Positions 1-10,087 of a stretch of 57,557 nt of DNA are shown here, piece by piece. Under the pieces are notes generated by a model. The model had not been told where the DNA came from. It worked only from the letters and a program-made list of their open reading frames with translations, and made no database searches. The DNA lies in NCBI GenBank assembly GCA_016709305.1, contig JADJNA010000050.1, positions 1 to 57,557 on the forward strand. Reading direction: 5' to 3'. Within the stretch, counting starts at the first letter, position 1. Every line of letters starts with the position of its first letter. A program made the translations under genes and the position numbers. The DNA comes from Candidatus Villigracilis saccharophilus (GTDB taxonomy: Bacteria > Chloroflexota > Anaerolineae > Anaerolineales > Villigracilaceae).

Positions 1-701
1 TTCCTCGCAAAATGGCGCGGTCATCATCATGCAGCACGGATATAAATCCACGCTTTCTGGTGCTCAATGAAGCAGAGATGATGTACCAGCATGGATACCG
101 GCATTTGCTTCTCACCAGCATCCGCGCGCCGATTACCCAGCGAAGGTGAGGTTGATCACCTTTGGCATGCATGAAATTGACATGGGCTGGTATCGATTTC
201 TGCTCCTGCGCAGCGATATTGGAGCAAGCCAGGTCGGCATCATTGGCAATTCGTATGGAGGCATGCTGCTGGCCATTCAATTCGCCGCGAAAATGAAAAC
301 ATCAAAGCCGTGGTCGCGAATTGCGCCTTCTCCTCATTGAACGATACGGTATCCACTGGTGTCACGCATTTACAGACTGCCATTTCCCTTCGTGCCACTG
401 ATCACTTTTGGGCGGAGAATGAAACCTAGATTTAAAAAGGAAGATTGACGCGACCAAAGCGGATCGCGGACATCGCCCGCGCCCATCTTCCTGATGCGGG
501 GCGGCGCGGATACGGTCATTTCCTCCGACAGCGGTCAGCGCCTGTATGATGCGGCCGCAGGGTGAGCCGAAGGAATGGTGGTTCGACCCCGCATCGGTCA
601 TGGAGTTTGATACTGAACGCGCCGAAGAATATGAAGCGCGGGTTGTCGCGTTCTTCGACCAATATTTTTGGATAAATAACATGCCAAAAATACCTAAGTA
701 A
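1..701 (+). pseudogene. alpha/beta hydrolase, left-truncated and frameshifted
   Basis: Pieces of one serine hydrolase of the alpha/beta fold can be read by changing frame several times. Near base 11 one frame reads NGAVIIMQHGYKST, the usual oxyanion-strand region after an HG motif. At about 230-265 another reads IGIIGNSYGGM, the nucleophile elbow G-x-S-x-G. At about 480-520 another reads IFLMRGGADTVI, the strand with the acid residue, and the end reads VVAFFDQYF before a TAA at 699-701. The 5' end lies outside the window. At least three frame changes are needed, so the gene is dead or the sequence here is faulty. The substrate cannot be told. Confidence 0.7.
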
Positions 702-1170
702 AACTTCCCAAAGGCTATTGGACAGCCCCATTTCTGAAGTCCCTGGGAATATGTGGAAAAAGCGATTAACCTGAATCGATCAATTACTGGTTGTGCTCCG
801 GTCTTCTCGATGGACGCCCGCATGTTGTTCCGCGCTGGGGCGTAGCTGGATGGCAGGCTGTATTATGACGGCTGCCCTGAGACACGCTCACGCCTGCAAT
901 CTTGAACAGAGATCAAATGTGAGCTTGCACCTCGAAAGCGGAGCCGATGTAGTCTTATGGATGGGACGTCCCAGCCCGCGTCCAAACCGACCCTGATTTG
1001 TGCCCAGCGGTTATGCAGCATACTGCGCCAACTACAGATCTGACGGATACGCGCCGGAAGCCAGATCAATGGGATGCGGGCGGCCTGCGCATATCTTCAC
1101 TCGCGCCAATGTCTGGCGTGGACCAAGTTCTTCGAGAACCCGACCAAGTTGGTATTTGAAGATTAGTGTG
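702..1170. other. stretch with no assignable gene
   Basis: No open frame of good length and no family motif is visible on either strand. Short frames such as FSMDARMLFRAG (about 805-840) and KFFENPTKLVFED (about 1127-1165) look protein-like, and the stretch lies between two frameshifted genes on the + strand, so it is probably a third broken gene. I do not recognise the product. Confidence 0.4.
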
Positions 1171-1768
1171 GCGTATACCTTCTTCAGGCATCGGATATGG
1201 TCTGGCCGCTGCGTCACAACCAGGACCATTCCAAACCTACCTCATCTCGCAAACATTAACCCGCGGTTGGAAGCGGACTTTGCCCGCCGCGCTCGCTCCG
1301 CTTGTCAGTGACTGATCATTTTGATCTGTGTGCTGGTGCTCAGTCAGGTGCCTGCGTGGATGCAGAGAGTTCTTTATATCGCCGGCGGATTATTTATTTT
1401 ATATCTTGCCTATGGCACGTATGATTCACGGAAGAATTTTGACTCGCGTCTTCCGTCTGTCGAAACGGGGACTCAGCAGAGCATTCTCAAGGCGGCATTG
1501 TTGAATGCGCTCCTTCAGCCCGCATATTTTTGGACATTGGTGACAGGCCCGATCTTGCTCAAGGGTTGGCGCGGAAACTCCTGTCAACGGGATTGGTTTT
1601 CTGATAGGGTTTATGTAACTTTGATTTCCAGTCTGGCCGCGCTTATTCTCATCTTCGGCACTGCCGCAAAGTTGGGACAAAATTCAATCGAATGTTGTTG
1701 GGGATCTCAACCATCGCTTTGACTTGTTTTGGGTTGGCACCAATTGCGGCTGGAATCTTTATGGATAG
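1171..1768 (+). pseudogene. LysE-family amino acid exporter, frameshifted
   Basis: Joined across frames the product reads as a LysE/RhtB-type membrane exporter. The start region gives GIGYGLAA and then SQPGPFQTYLISQTLTRGW, the P-G-P first-helix motif of the family. Later parts give LVLSQVPAWMQRVLYIAGG, TLVTGPILLKGW and NRMLLGISTIALTCFGL, which are successive membrane helices. Frame changes are needed near 1300, around 1580-1610 and near 1680, so no intact protein can be made from the sequence as given. The 3' end is uncertain because the last frame is unclear; a TAG at 1766-1768 is a reasonable stop. It sits just upstream of a monooxygenase-like gene and an alcohol dehydrogenase on the same strand. 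Confidence 0.7.
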
Positions 1769-1797
1769 TGAAAGGAGGAATCAAAAGGCAAATCGTG

Positions 1798-2088
1798 ATG
1801 GTCTATGTGCATGCGAAGTCTCAGTTCCTGGATGCGTTCAAGCAGGCCACGCTTGAGAACGCCGAGAAAGTGTCAAGGAACCTGGCGTCGCGCGCTTTGA
1901 TGTGGTTCAACAGGAGGATGACCCAACGCGCTTCATCACTGATCGAGGTTTACAAAACTGCCGATGCCCTAGCCGCGCATAAAGCCACCGCTCATTATGA
2001 AACCTGGCGACTCTGTCGCGGGATGATGGGGGATGCGCGTCAGGCAGTGAGATACCATAATTTATTCCCAGAGGATGCGGTCTGGTAA
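1798..2088 (+). pseudogene. antibiotic biosynthesis monooxygenase (ABM) domain protein, internally frameshifted
   Basis: A single-domain protein of about 96 residues resembling the YgiN/ABM ferredoxin-like fold. It starts MVYVHAKSQFLDAFKQAT and ends ARQAVRYHNLFPEDAVW. Between about 1865 and 1940 the reading frame gives nonsense, but the neighbouring frame reads SVKEPGVARFDVVQQEDDP, the expected core, so two compensating indels are present. A purine-rich AGGAGG lies at 1772-1777. The stop at 2086-2088 is 3 bases before the next start, which suggests an operon with the alcohol dehydrogenase. Members of this family handle quinones or reactive carbonyls; the substrate here is unknown. Confidence 0.7.
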
Positions 2089-2091
2089 AGC

Positions 2092-3243
2092 ATGCCTTCC
2101 TTTGAATTCGCCACGGCCGAACCGCATCATCTTCGGGGCAGGGAGATCGAATGGATTGGGTGACCAGCTCAAAGGGCGTGCGAAGCGTCTGCTATTGGTG
2201 ACGGGAAGATCGTCAGATGCGATTCCGCGTGTGAGGCAGATTCTTTCTGCACAGGGAATCCCGTTCGATGAATTTGCGCTTCACGGCGAGCCGACCGTTG
2301 ATACGGCTTCCGAGGAGTTCGGCTTGCGCTCGAGCGCGGCTGTGACCTGGTGGTCGGCCTCGGCGGCGGCGGTGTGCTGGATGCGGGCAAGGCGATCGCC
2401 GCGCTGGCCACGAACCCCGGTGACATGCTGGATTATCTTGAAGTAGTTGGCAAGGACAGGCGTTGATCAACGCGCCGCTGACGTGCATTGCCATCCCGAC
2501 CACGGCGGGCACAGGCACGGAAGTGACGCGCAACGCGGTGCTGGAGTCGCCTGCGCATGGCGTGAAGGTGAGCCTGCGCGGCCCGTTGATGCTTCGAGCG
2601 TTGCGCTCGTTGACCCTGAGTTGACCTACACTCTGCCGCCCGCCATCACTGCCAGTACGGGACTCGATGCATTGACGCAGTTGATCCAGGCCGTTCGTCT
2701 CGGTCAAAGCCAACCCGCTGACCGATGCGATTTGCCGCGCAGGGATCCGTCACGCGGCGCGCTCGATTGAGGCGCGCGATGAAAATGGCGCGGATCAGGA
2801 AGCGCGTGAGGGAATGTCTTTGGCGAGTCTGTTTGGCGGGATGGCGCTTGCCAACTCCGCGCTTGGAGCGGTGCATGGATTCGCAGGTCCGCTGGGCGGA
2901 ATGCTGCACGCACCGCATGGGGCGATCTGTGCGAAGTTGCTTCCGCTGGTAATGGATGCGAATCTCAAAGCGATGAATTCGCGTGAACCAGATCATCCAG
3001 CGCTGGCACGTTATGCTAATGGCCAGATATTAACGGGCGATAAAATGCAACCGCATCCGATGGGTGTGCAGTGGTGAGTGAGTTGGTGCGCGATTTGAAT
3101 ATTCCCATGCTTTCAGTTGTATGGATTGACGCAGGAGCATTTTCGGATGCGGTGGAAAGACAATGAAGGCGAGCAGTACGAAGGGGAATCCGATTGTATT
3201 GAGTGAGGATGAGTTAAGAGAAATACTTGAAATCGCATTGTAA
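2092..3243 (+). pseudogene. iron-containing alcohol dehydrogenase (maleylacetate reductase-like), frameshifted
   Basis: The translated pieces form one group III (iron-type) alcohol dehydrogenase of about 383 residues. Visible in order are FGAGRSNGLGDQL near the start, DLVVGLGGGGVLDAGKAIAA (the GGGSxxD-type nucleotide site), IPTTAGTGTEVTRNAV, VDPELTYTLPP, STGLDALTQLIE and GMALANSALGAVHGFAGPLG, with metal-ligand histidines in the last two regions (HGFAGPLGG and MLHAPHGAI). The end reads LSEDELREILEIAL. Frame changes occur near 2110, 2330, 2450, 2690, 2790 and 3030. It probably reduces or oxidises a small alcohol/aldehyde or keto acid with NAD(P)H; the exact substrate is open. Confidence 0.8.
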
Positions 3244-3258
3244 TCAGTTAATCAAAAC

Positions 3259-3285
3259 AAGCCCGCCTCACACCGAGACGGGCTT
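3259..3285. terminator. hairpin between convergent genes
   Basis: An 11-base stem AAGCCCGCCTC / GAGACGGGCTT with loop ACACC and one G-T type mismatch lies 15 bases after the alcohol dehydrogenase stop and 25 bases before the 3' end of the ATPase on the other strand. It is placed to end both transcripts; the T-run on the + strand is weak. Confidence 0.6.
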
Positions 3286-3309
3286 CTGCCTCTGCTACTG
3301 ATAACTGCT

Positions 3310-6016
3310 TACTTCCTCTTCAACACTTCTCCACTTCCATCACTACGAGCACCACGATCCCGCCTGTGATCGCAATAGACAAATCACATAAACTCAAAGC
3401 CTTCACACTGAAAAAATCGGCCAAAAACGGGACGTATAACACGGTCAACTGCAATCCCACCACCAGCGCGGACATGCCCGCCAGTAACGGGTTGCTCATG
3501 ATGCGTAACTTGAAAAATGAATCTGTTGCCGAACGTGAAGCCCAGGCTTGGAATACTTGAGCAAAGGCTAGGAACGTAAAGACCATCGTCTGCCATTGCT
3601 CACGACCTGTGAAGTAATACCAGGAGCCAAGTCCCAGTGCGAGTGCGCCGATCAGCGCGCCGACCCAAATGACCTGTACGCCTGCGCCTCTGGAGAACAC
3701 GCCTTCCTTCGGCGAATACGGCGGACGCTTCATCGTGTCGCTTTCAGCGTTTTCCACACCCATGCCGAGTCCGAGCAGGCCGTCGGTCAATAAATTCAGC
3801 CACAACAATTGCAACGGCAAAGTGGAATTGGTTTCCCCAGGAACGGCGCAAGCAGCATCACCAACACTTTGCCGATATTTCCCGCAACGCTAAATCTCAC
3901 GAACTTTCGGATGTTATCGTAGATCGTGCGGCCTTCTTTTACGGCGCTCACAATGGTCGAAAAATTATCGTCGAGCAGCACCATGTCAGCGGCTTCCTTC
4001 GAGACATCCGTGCCGGTGATGCCCATCGCCACGCCGATGTCCGCGCGCTTCAAGGCGGGCGCATCGTTCACCGTCGCCTGTCATCGAGACGATATGTCCG
4101 CGCTCCTGCAAAGGCCTGCACGATCTTTAATTTATGTTCGGGCGATACACGCGCAAAGACCTGTACTTCATCCACGACATTTTTAATTCATCGAACGATA
4201 AGTTTTCAATTTCTGCGCCAGTTAAAACTTTGCTCTCAGAGGCTTGAGAAATGATGCCAAGTTGCCGCGCAATTTCACTCGCCGTCAGCGGATGGTCGCC
4301 TGTGATCATCACCGTGCGAATGCCCGCCGATTTCGTGATCGCGACCGCATCCCGCACTTCTTCACGCGGCGGGTCGATCATGCCGAACAAGCCGATAAAC
4401 GTTAAATTCTGTTCCAGATCCGTTTGGATGACTTCGGGGATCTGATTCAGCATGCGGAACGCGACGCCAAGCACACGCATGCCTTTCTTCGCCAGCCGTT
4501 CATTGGCCGCTTCCACCCTGACCTTGAAATTGGCATCCATTCTTTGAAGTTGACCGTTCACCCAAACCTGATTCGACAAACCCAACAGCCCGTCAACGCT
4601 GCCCTTGGTGAATGCGATATAACGGTGATCGCCGATCTCAAGCCCGGCCAGAACAGTCGGGTCATATTGACCAAGGTGATGAACGGTTGTCATGCGTTTG
4701 CGTTCCGAGTCAAATGGCAATTCTGCCGCGCGCGGGAATGAGGATCCAGGGTCGATTTCCAAAATCCCATCTTTGCCGCCGCAGCCACAAGTGACCCTTC
4801 GGTCGGGTCGCCCAACGTGTGGAAAAGCCCGTCGCCTGTGTTGATCATCTGCGCATCATTGCATAACGTACCGCCGATGGCAAGCAAAGATAAGCTGGCG
4901 GCGTTTTGATTCTCTTCCACATTCACCTTGCGGATCGAACCGTGCTTGTCCATTTCCTCGGTCAAGTCCAGTTCATGTCCCGCAACGTCCAGCACAACCA
5001 CGGTCATGCGGTTCTCGGTCAGCGTGCCTGTTTTATCGGAGCAGATCACAGTGACCGAGCCGAGTGTTTCAACAGCGGGAAGTTTGCGGATCAGAGCGCG
5101 TTCTGTTTCAACATGCGTTGTGCGCCGAGCGCGAGTGTGATGGTCACAACCGCGGGTAATCCTTCAGGGACAATTGCCACTGCCACACTGACAGCGGTGA
5201 GCAGCATGTGACGAAGTTCATCTCCGCGCAAAAGGCCGAGTACCGCGATGAAGACCGCGATCACCACGCCCACAATGGCGAGATTTTTTCCAAGTGTATC
5301 CAGTCGTTTTTGTAACGGAGTTTGTCCCGTATCGCTTTGTTGAATGAGATCGGCGATCTTGCCGAGTTCGGTCTGCATGCCTGTTGCGATAACTAATGCC
5401 ATTCCGCGTCCCTGCGTGACGATCGTGCCCATATAGCCCATATTCAGACGATCTCCAAGGGGCAAGCCATCGCCAGAGAGCGCAGCAGTCTGCTTCTCAA
5501 AAGGTTCGGATTCACCTGTCAGCGCGGCTTCCTGAATGCGGTGATTGACCGCTTCAAGTAATCGCACATCCGCGGGCAGGACATTTCCCCGCTTCAAGCT
5601 GGATCATGTCACCGGGCACAAGTTCACGTGCAGAGATTTCCCCTGAGCGCGGCATCTCGCAATACCCGCACGTTGGGAACTGATAATTTCTTGAGCGCGG
5701 AGATCGCCTGTTCTGCGCGATATTCCTGAACGAACCCGAGTATGGCGTACAGAAGGACAATTGCCGTGATGGCAATCGTGTTCTTTGTGTCTCCCAGCAA
5801 GCCAGCCACGACCGCCGCGGCAATGAGAATAAGCACCATCGTGGCGGTGATCTGTTCCCAGAAGATCTTGAACGGAGTCCGCCCGCTTTTTTCGATGAGT
5901 TCGTTGCGCCCGTACTTCGTCAGGCGCGACTCTGCTTCAGGTTGCGAAAGACCAGTTTTCAGTTTTGATTGAAGCGCTTCAAGAGATGAGTCAATTGATT
6001 GCAAATGCCAATTCAT
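3310..6016 (-). pseudogene. P-type cation-transporting ATPase (P2A Ca/Mn type), frameshifted
   Basis: The pieces add up to a full-length pump of about 900 residues. In order: N-terminal cation-ATPase domain (SRLTKYGRNELIEK), TM pair, the actuator motif LTGES, the TM4 motif VPEGLPAVV (PEGLP is typical of Ca2+-ATPase-like pumps), the phosphorylation site ICSDKTGTLTENRM, the hinge TGDG-NDAPALKRADIGVAMG, and a C-terminal six-helix region ending MEVEKVLKRK. At least four indels break it (near 5090, 5620, 4075-4130 and 3820); at about 4075 one missing G splits GDGVNDAP. The start ATG is 3 bases after the dedA stop, so both lie downstream of the riboswitch at 6735-6831, which favours Mn2+ (or Ca2+/Mn2+) as substrate. 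Sequencing error rather than real decay is likely. Confidence 0.85.
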
Positions 6017-6019
6017 AAT

Positions 6020-6688
6020 TTAGTCCAGCCTTTTATTTTGTGAACGCATCCAGCCAAGATTTTGAATGGATGCGCGGTAATGATAGATAAGATATCCTGC
6101 AATGATCAGAAATCCACTGCCAAAGATTAACGGCAGGTGAGTTTTGATGAATTCACTGATCAATTTCCATTCATGCCCGAGAACGTAACCCGCGCCGATC
6201 AGAAGTGTACACCAAAAATAAGCTCCGATAAAAGTGGCCAGGAAAAATTTTGGAAATGGGATCTTGACCAATCCCGCTGGAATGCTGACCAGGGTTCGGA
6301 CGCCGGGAATGACACGCCCAACCATGACGATCCCTGCACCCCATTTGCTGACCTGTTCTTCCACCTTGACGATATAGTTGGGGTCAATGCGGAATAATTT
6401 TATGAATTTATCGATCATGGGACGACCGCCAAGACGGGCAACCCAATAGGTGATCGATGCGCCCACCGCGCTCCCCAGCCCGGCATAGAAGCCCGCGATC
6501 GGAATGAAGGTCGCGGATATTCCATGCCGCTCGATCAGCATCCAGCCTGCGAAGGCGAGAATGATCTCGCTGGGCGTGATGCCCGTAGCGTTTTCAAAGA
6601 CCATCAGGCCGAAAACGCCAAGCCAGCCGAATTCATCAAAGATGATTTGAAGCGTGGATAAAATTGTTTGTTCCAGTGTGTCGAACAT
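6020..6688 (-). CDS. DedA family membrane protein
   Basis: A 222-residue integral membrane protein of the DedA/VTT superfamily, whose members are linked to undecaprenyl-phosphate or lipid flipping and membrane homeostasis. The family signature is visible as FENATGITPSEIILAFAGWM followed by FYAGLGSAVGASITYWVARL and GRVIPGVRTLVSIPAG, the conserved G-R-x-I-P-x-x-R-T motif. I chose the ATG at 6686-6688 because GAGGAAGG lies just upstream, and because an earlier in-frame start would lie inside the riboswitch. It is the first gene after the Mn-type riboswitch and is followed 3 bases later by the P-type ATPase gene, so both probably share one transcript under metal control. Confidence 0.9.
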   Translation of the reverse strand: MFDTLEQTILSTLQIIFDEFGWLGVFGLMVFENATGITPSEIILAFAGWMLIERHGISATFIPIAGFYAGLGSAVGASITYWVARLGGRPMIDKFIKLFRIDPNYIVKVEEQVSKWGAGIVMVGRVIPGVRTLVSIPAGLVKIPFPKFFLATFIGAYFWCTLLIGAGYVLGHEWKLISEFIKTHLPLIFGSGFLIIAGYLIYHYRASIQNLGWMRSQNKRLD

Positions 6689-6703
6689 TTTGCCTTCCTC
6701 TTT

Positions 6704-6745
6704 CCAATAAAAAGACCATCGCCAATGAACTTTGGCGATGGTCTT
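6704..6745 (-). terminator. intrinsic terminator of the riboswitch expression platform
   Basis: On the minus strand, AAGACCATCGCCA pairs perfectly over 13 bases with TGGCGATGGTCTT around an 8-base loop, followed by TTTTATT. It lies between the aptamer and the dedA start. Its 5' arm contains CCATCG, which can instead pair with CGATGG at the 5' edge of the aptamer (P1), so terminator and aptamer closing stem exclude each other. Confidence 0.85.
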
Positions 6746-6831
6746 GCTCTTTGCTGAACAGCCGGGAACGAATTCCGTATTGACGACTGAGCATCCCAAT
6801 TTTTGGGCGGCTACTCCCCATCGGAGTAAGT
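6735..6831 (-). promoter_or_regulatory. yybP-ykoY manganese riboswitch
   Basis: Read on the minus strand the leader contains the diagnostic pieces of the yybP-ykoY class in the right order: GATGGGGAGTAGCC, then GTCGTCAATACGG, then TTCCCGGC, then GCAAGACC. This class senses Mn2+ through the two docked internal loops (established knowledge). P1 can form from CGATGG (at 6818-6823) with CCATCG (at 6736-6741). Because CCATCG is also the 5' arm of the terminator, metal binding should stabilise P1, block the terminator and turn the dedA-ATPase operon on (inference). Confidence 0.9.
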
Positions 6832-6895
6832 GCAGTATACAGAAGATGTGGTCAGTTGTGGTTAAGAATCTTCTAATCTATGCTTGCAAATCCGC

Positions 6896-7986
6896 TCAGG
6901 AAGTTAATGCGGCTCTTTTCAACGCGGAACGGATCATCAAATACTCGGTGATATTCTCGGCGGTGACGATACCCACCAACTGCCCCGCGTGAGTCACTGG
7001 TAAAGCGGGCACGCCTGATTCCTGAATCCGCATCAGGGCGTTCTCCACCATTTCATACGAATCCACTTCGGGCAAATCCTTTTCATGATGGCAGAGATGG
7101 CAATGCCTTCCCCGTGCTGGGTGAGAGCCTTGATGAAATCATCGCGGGTCACGACACCGATGACACGGTCATTATCAATGACGGGAAAATCATGCTGTGA
7201 GCCTGACAATATCAACTGCGACATGCGCGCGAGCGTGTCACGCGGAGAAAGACTCTTGTAATCTGTCAGCATGGCGCGGCCCACGGGAATCCCACTGATG
7301 GCATTCTTCATCTGTGTCATGCCTGCTTCCTGCGAAGCGCCGATCCAGATAAAGAAGGCGATGAAGAGCAGGGAGGCATTGCCAAACAAGCCAACCAGAC
7401 CGAACAACAGCGCCATGCCCTGACCGATGGTCGCGGCGATCTGGGTTGCGCGGACATAATCCATGCGCATGGCGAGGAAGGCGCGCAGTACGCGGCCGCC
7501 GTCCATGGGGAAGGCTGGGATGAGGTTGAACAGCACCAGAGAAATATTGATCATCATCAGTCTTTCGAGGAAAGAACCTGAGGCAACGGTCAATTCTGAA
7601 AGCGGGACCAGGCTATTGGTCAGATAAAGAAACGTGAACAAAGCGGCAGCGATGACCACGTTGACGGCGGGTCCCATCAGTGCCACCCAAAGTTCCTCGA
7701 CCGGCTTTTCAGGCATCCGCTCCAGACGAGCCACGCCGCCGATCGGATAAAGGGTGATGTCGCGGGTCTTGATGCCGTACTTGCGGGCGGTCAGCGCGTG
7801 ACCGTATTCATGCAACACGACACATGCGAACAGTGCCAGGATGAAGAGGATGCCGCTAAATACTTCACTCCAAAGTTGATTCTCCAGCCAGTGGCTGTAG
7901 CCCACCCAGCCGATCAATAAAAGAAAGGTTGCGTGGACATAGACATCAATGCCTGCAAAATTTCCAAGTTTCCATTGCCATTTCAT
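6896..7986 (-). CDS. site-2 protease family (M50) metalloprotease with two CBS domains, 3' frameshift
   Basis: A membrane zinc protease that cuts substrates inside the bilayer. The zinc site is VVLHEYGHA (H59, E60, H63) and the third ligand lies in NLIPAFPMDGGRVLRA. Around these are four to six membrane helices. The C-terminal half has a CBS domain (residues ~245-305, DFPVIDNDRVIGVVTRDDF) and, after one missing base near 7083, a second one (GVPALPVTHAGQLVGIVTAENI) ending ALTS at the TGA at 6896-6898. CBS pairs usually bind adenine nucleotides and gate activity. As written, the frame stops early at 7033, but the downstream frame is clearly the rest of the same protein. Start ATG has GGAG 9 bases upstream. 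The natural substrate is unknown. Confidence 0.85.
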
Positions 7987-8118
7987 TTTTTTAACTCCGT
8001 TTAATGTTTACCTGAGATAAGTTTCATACAATGGTTGGATTGTACAGAGTGAATGTTAGAAATACATTTTAAAACCGCTCTCAAGAACTATCAGAATTTC
8101 ACTACATAGGAGAATTTC

Positions 8119-8580
8119 ATGTCTGACAAACCTGATTTTGATTTGGCTGTTGTCCATAGGTATTTTTCAGTGACTTGTTTCAACAAAACCTGGGAATTTA
8201 TCGATAACCCGCATCGCAGCCCTGACGCAGAGTTGGTCATGCTTCAAACGGCAATGGCCTCCCTTTGGCATTGGTCCCAGCGTGAAGATGCCACGCTGCA
8301 AAACTTATCGGTCGGGAACTGGCAGGTCTCGCGTGTGTATTGTCTTTTGGGGCAGGCTGATAATGCGCGCAGATATGCTGATGCCTCATTGAAACTTGCA
8401 GAAGGATGTGATCCTTTTTATGTTGCCTTTGCATATGAAGCCTTTGCCCGCGCTGAAATGGTCGCAGGGAACAAAGCGAAGATGCAGGAGTATTTGGAGA
8501 AAGCATTCGCGCTTGCAGAAAAGGTTGAAGACGAAGAAGATAAGCAGGTGTTGATGGCGGATTTGGGGAGTATAAAATAA
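8119..8580 (+). CDS. small TPR-like protein of unknown function
   Basis: A 153-residue soluble protein with no signal peptide. It is mostly helical: residues ~55-145 contain helix pairs of TPR type (NWQVSRVYCLLGQADNARRY, then AYEAFARAEMVAGNKAKMQEY), suggesting two to three repeats that would bind another protein. The N-terminal part is rich in aromatic residues (HRYFSVTCFNKTWEFID). AGGAGA lies 7 bases before the ATG. It is divergent from the site-2 protease gene, sharing a 130-base spacer. I do not recognise a named family. Confidence 0.8.
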   Translation: MSDKPDFDLAVVHRYFSVTCFNKTWEFIDNPHRSPDAELVMLQTAMASLWHWSQREDATLQNLSVGNWQVSRVYCLLGQADNARRYADASLKLAEGCDPFYVAFAYEAFARAEMVAGNKAKMQEYLEKAFALAEKVEDEEDKQVLMADLGSIK

Positions 8581-8642
8581 CCTGATCAAGAGCATGTTTA
8601 CAGTCTCTCTGGTCATATTCATTTGCGACAATCCGGGTCGTG

Positions 8643-8648
8643 TATAAT
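8643..8648 (+). promoter_or_regulatory. possible -10 box for the glycosyltransferase gene
   Basis: A perfect TATAAT lies 68 bases upstream of the glycosyltransferase start. The matching -35 region is poor (CATTTG at 17-base spacing), so this is a weak prediction. Confidence 0.35.
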
Positions 8649-8716
8649 CGTGACGGTCAAAGAGAAAATGTTGGATATACTCCGTTCTAAAAAATCTGTA
8701 AAGTCAAAAAATCATA

Positions 8717-9994
8717 ATGAACTCACATATTAACCTTTCCATCATCATCCCTGTAGTCAATGATGTCGATGATCTTTCCATATTACTTCCCCAGATTCGT
8801 TCTGTTTTGGATACTCTGACCATAATTTATGAAATTATTATTGTGGATGCGTTGGGGGATGAAAATTTACTTCGGGTGATACAACAAAACGAATCTCAAT
8901 TACTCCGGCAATCCGCGAATGGATACGGAACTGCTCTCGTTGCAGGCATCCAACAGTCGTCTGGCGACTATATTGTTGTCATGAACGCGGATCAGGCACA
9001 CCCTGCTGCTTTTCTGCGCGATTTATGGGCTGTCCGTGAATCCGCTGAAGTTGTCGTCGCTTCGCGGTATATCTCAAATGGTCAGGCTAACATGTCGTCC
9101 GCCAGAAAAATACTCAGTAAAGTGTTGAATATATTATTCAGCAGGGGATTGGATCTAAAAATCCATGATATTTCCAGCGGATTTCGTTTATATAAAAGCT
9201 GCGTCATAAAAAACATAGCAACTGAATGCACGGATTACGATATCCTGCAGGAAATTCTTGTTAAGCTGTTGATGGACGGCCGCCAAATCCGTGAGATCCC
9301 ATTCTCTTATCAATCACCGGCGCATGATAATTATTTTGGTCGCCTCATGAATTTCGGCTGGGCATATCTGAAAACATTTGCCCGAATGTGGAAGCTGCGA
9401 AACTCCATAGCCAGCGCGGATTACGATGTGCGCGCATACGATGCTCTCATGCCTCCCCAACGATACTGGCAAAGAATGAGGTACAAGCATATTACACAAC
9501 TGTTGGCCGGGCAGGGACAGTGCCTGGACGTCGGCTGCGGATCAAGCCGAATTGTCGGCGCTTTACCGCCGGGCAGCATTGCCTTGGATATTTTGATGCG
9601 AAAGCTTCGCTATACGCGTCGTTTCAAACGGGCTGCGGTGCAGGGCTCAATATTCAATCTGCCTGTTCCGAATGAATCTTTTCCCTGTGTACTTTGCTCT
9701 CAGGTGATTGAGCATGTGCCGAGAGCGAATGTTCTGGATGAACTGGACCGCGTTTTACAGCCAGGTGGATTCTTAATCCTTGGCACGCCCGATTACGCAA
9801 ACTGGCAATGGGTGCTTATAGAATGGCTGTATAAAATCCTGTTGCCGCAAGCCTACGCGGATTAACATATCACCCACTACACCTACCGTGAATTGGTTGA
9901 TGAGTTCGTGACCAGGCGAAGTTATCAACTTGAGGCGGTGCGCTATATCCTGCAGGGTGAATTGATTTTGGGATTAAGAAAACCGCCCCGATAA
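8717..9994 (+). CDS. family 2 glycosyltransferase fused to SAM methyltransferase, with internal TAA
   Basis: Residues ~1-225 are a dolichol-phosphate-mannose-synthase-like GT2 domain (LSIIIPVVNDVDDL at the start, VVMNADQAHP as the metal-binding D-x-D-like site, SSGFRLYK). Residues ~240-425 are a class I methyltransferase (CLDVGCGSSRIVGALP, then SQVIEHVPRANVLDEL, then LQPGGFLILGTPDY). A TAA at 9863-9865 interrupts the frame, but the same frame goes on for 42 sensible codons (HITHYTYRELVDEF...) to a TAA at 9992-9994. In this family the residue after 'AD' is normally glutamate, so GAA to TAA is a one-base change. The protein probably transfers a sugar to a lipid carrier or glycan and methylates it. 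No clear Shine-Dalgarno is present. Confidence 0.8.
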
Positions 9995-10045
9995 GCAAGC
10001 AGGACTCGAGGAATTGTTTCCTCATAAAATCTTCGGAACAAAAAA

Positions 10046-10070
10046 ACAGCCCGTCAATTCGACGGGCTGT
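10046..10070. terminator. bidirectional terminator
   Basis: Stem ACAGCCCGTC / GACGGGCTGT (10 perfect pairs) with loop AATTC, preceded by a run of A on the + strand, which gives a T-run for minus-strand transcripts. It lies between the convergent glycosyltransferase and alpha-oxoamine synthase genes. Confidence 0.8.
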
Positions 10071-10087
10071 ATGCTTCTTACTTCTAC

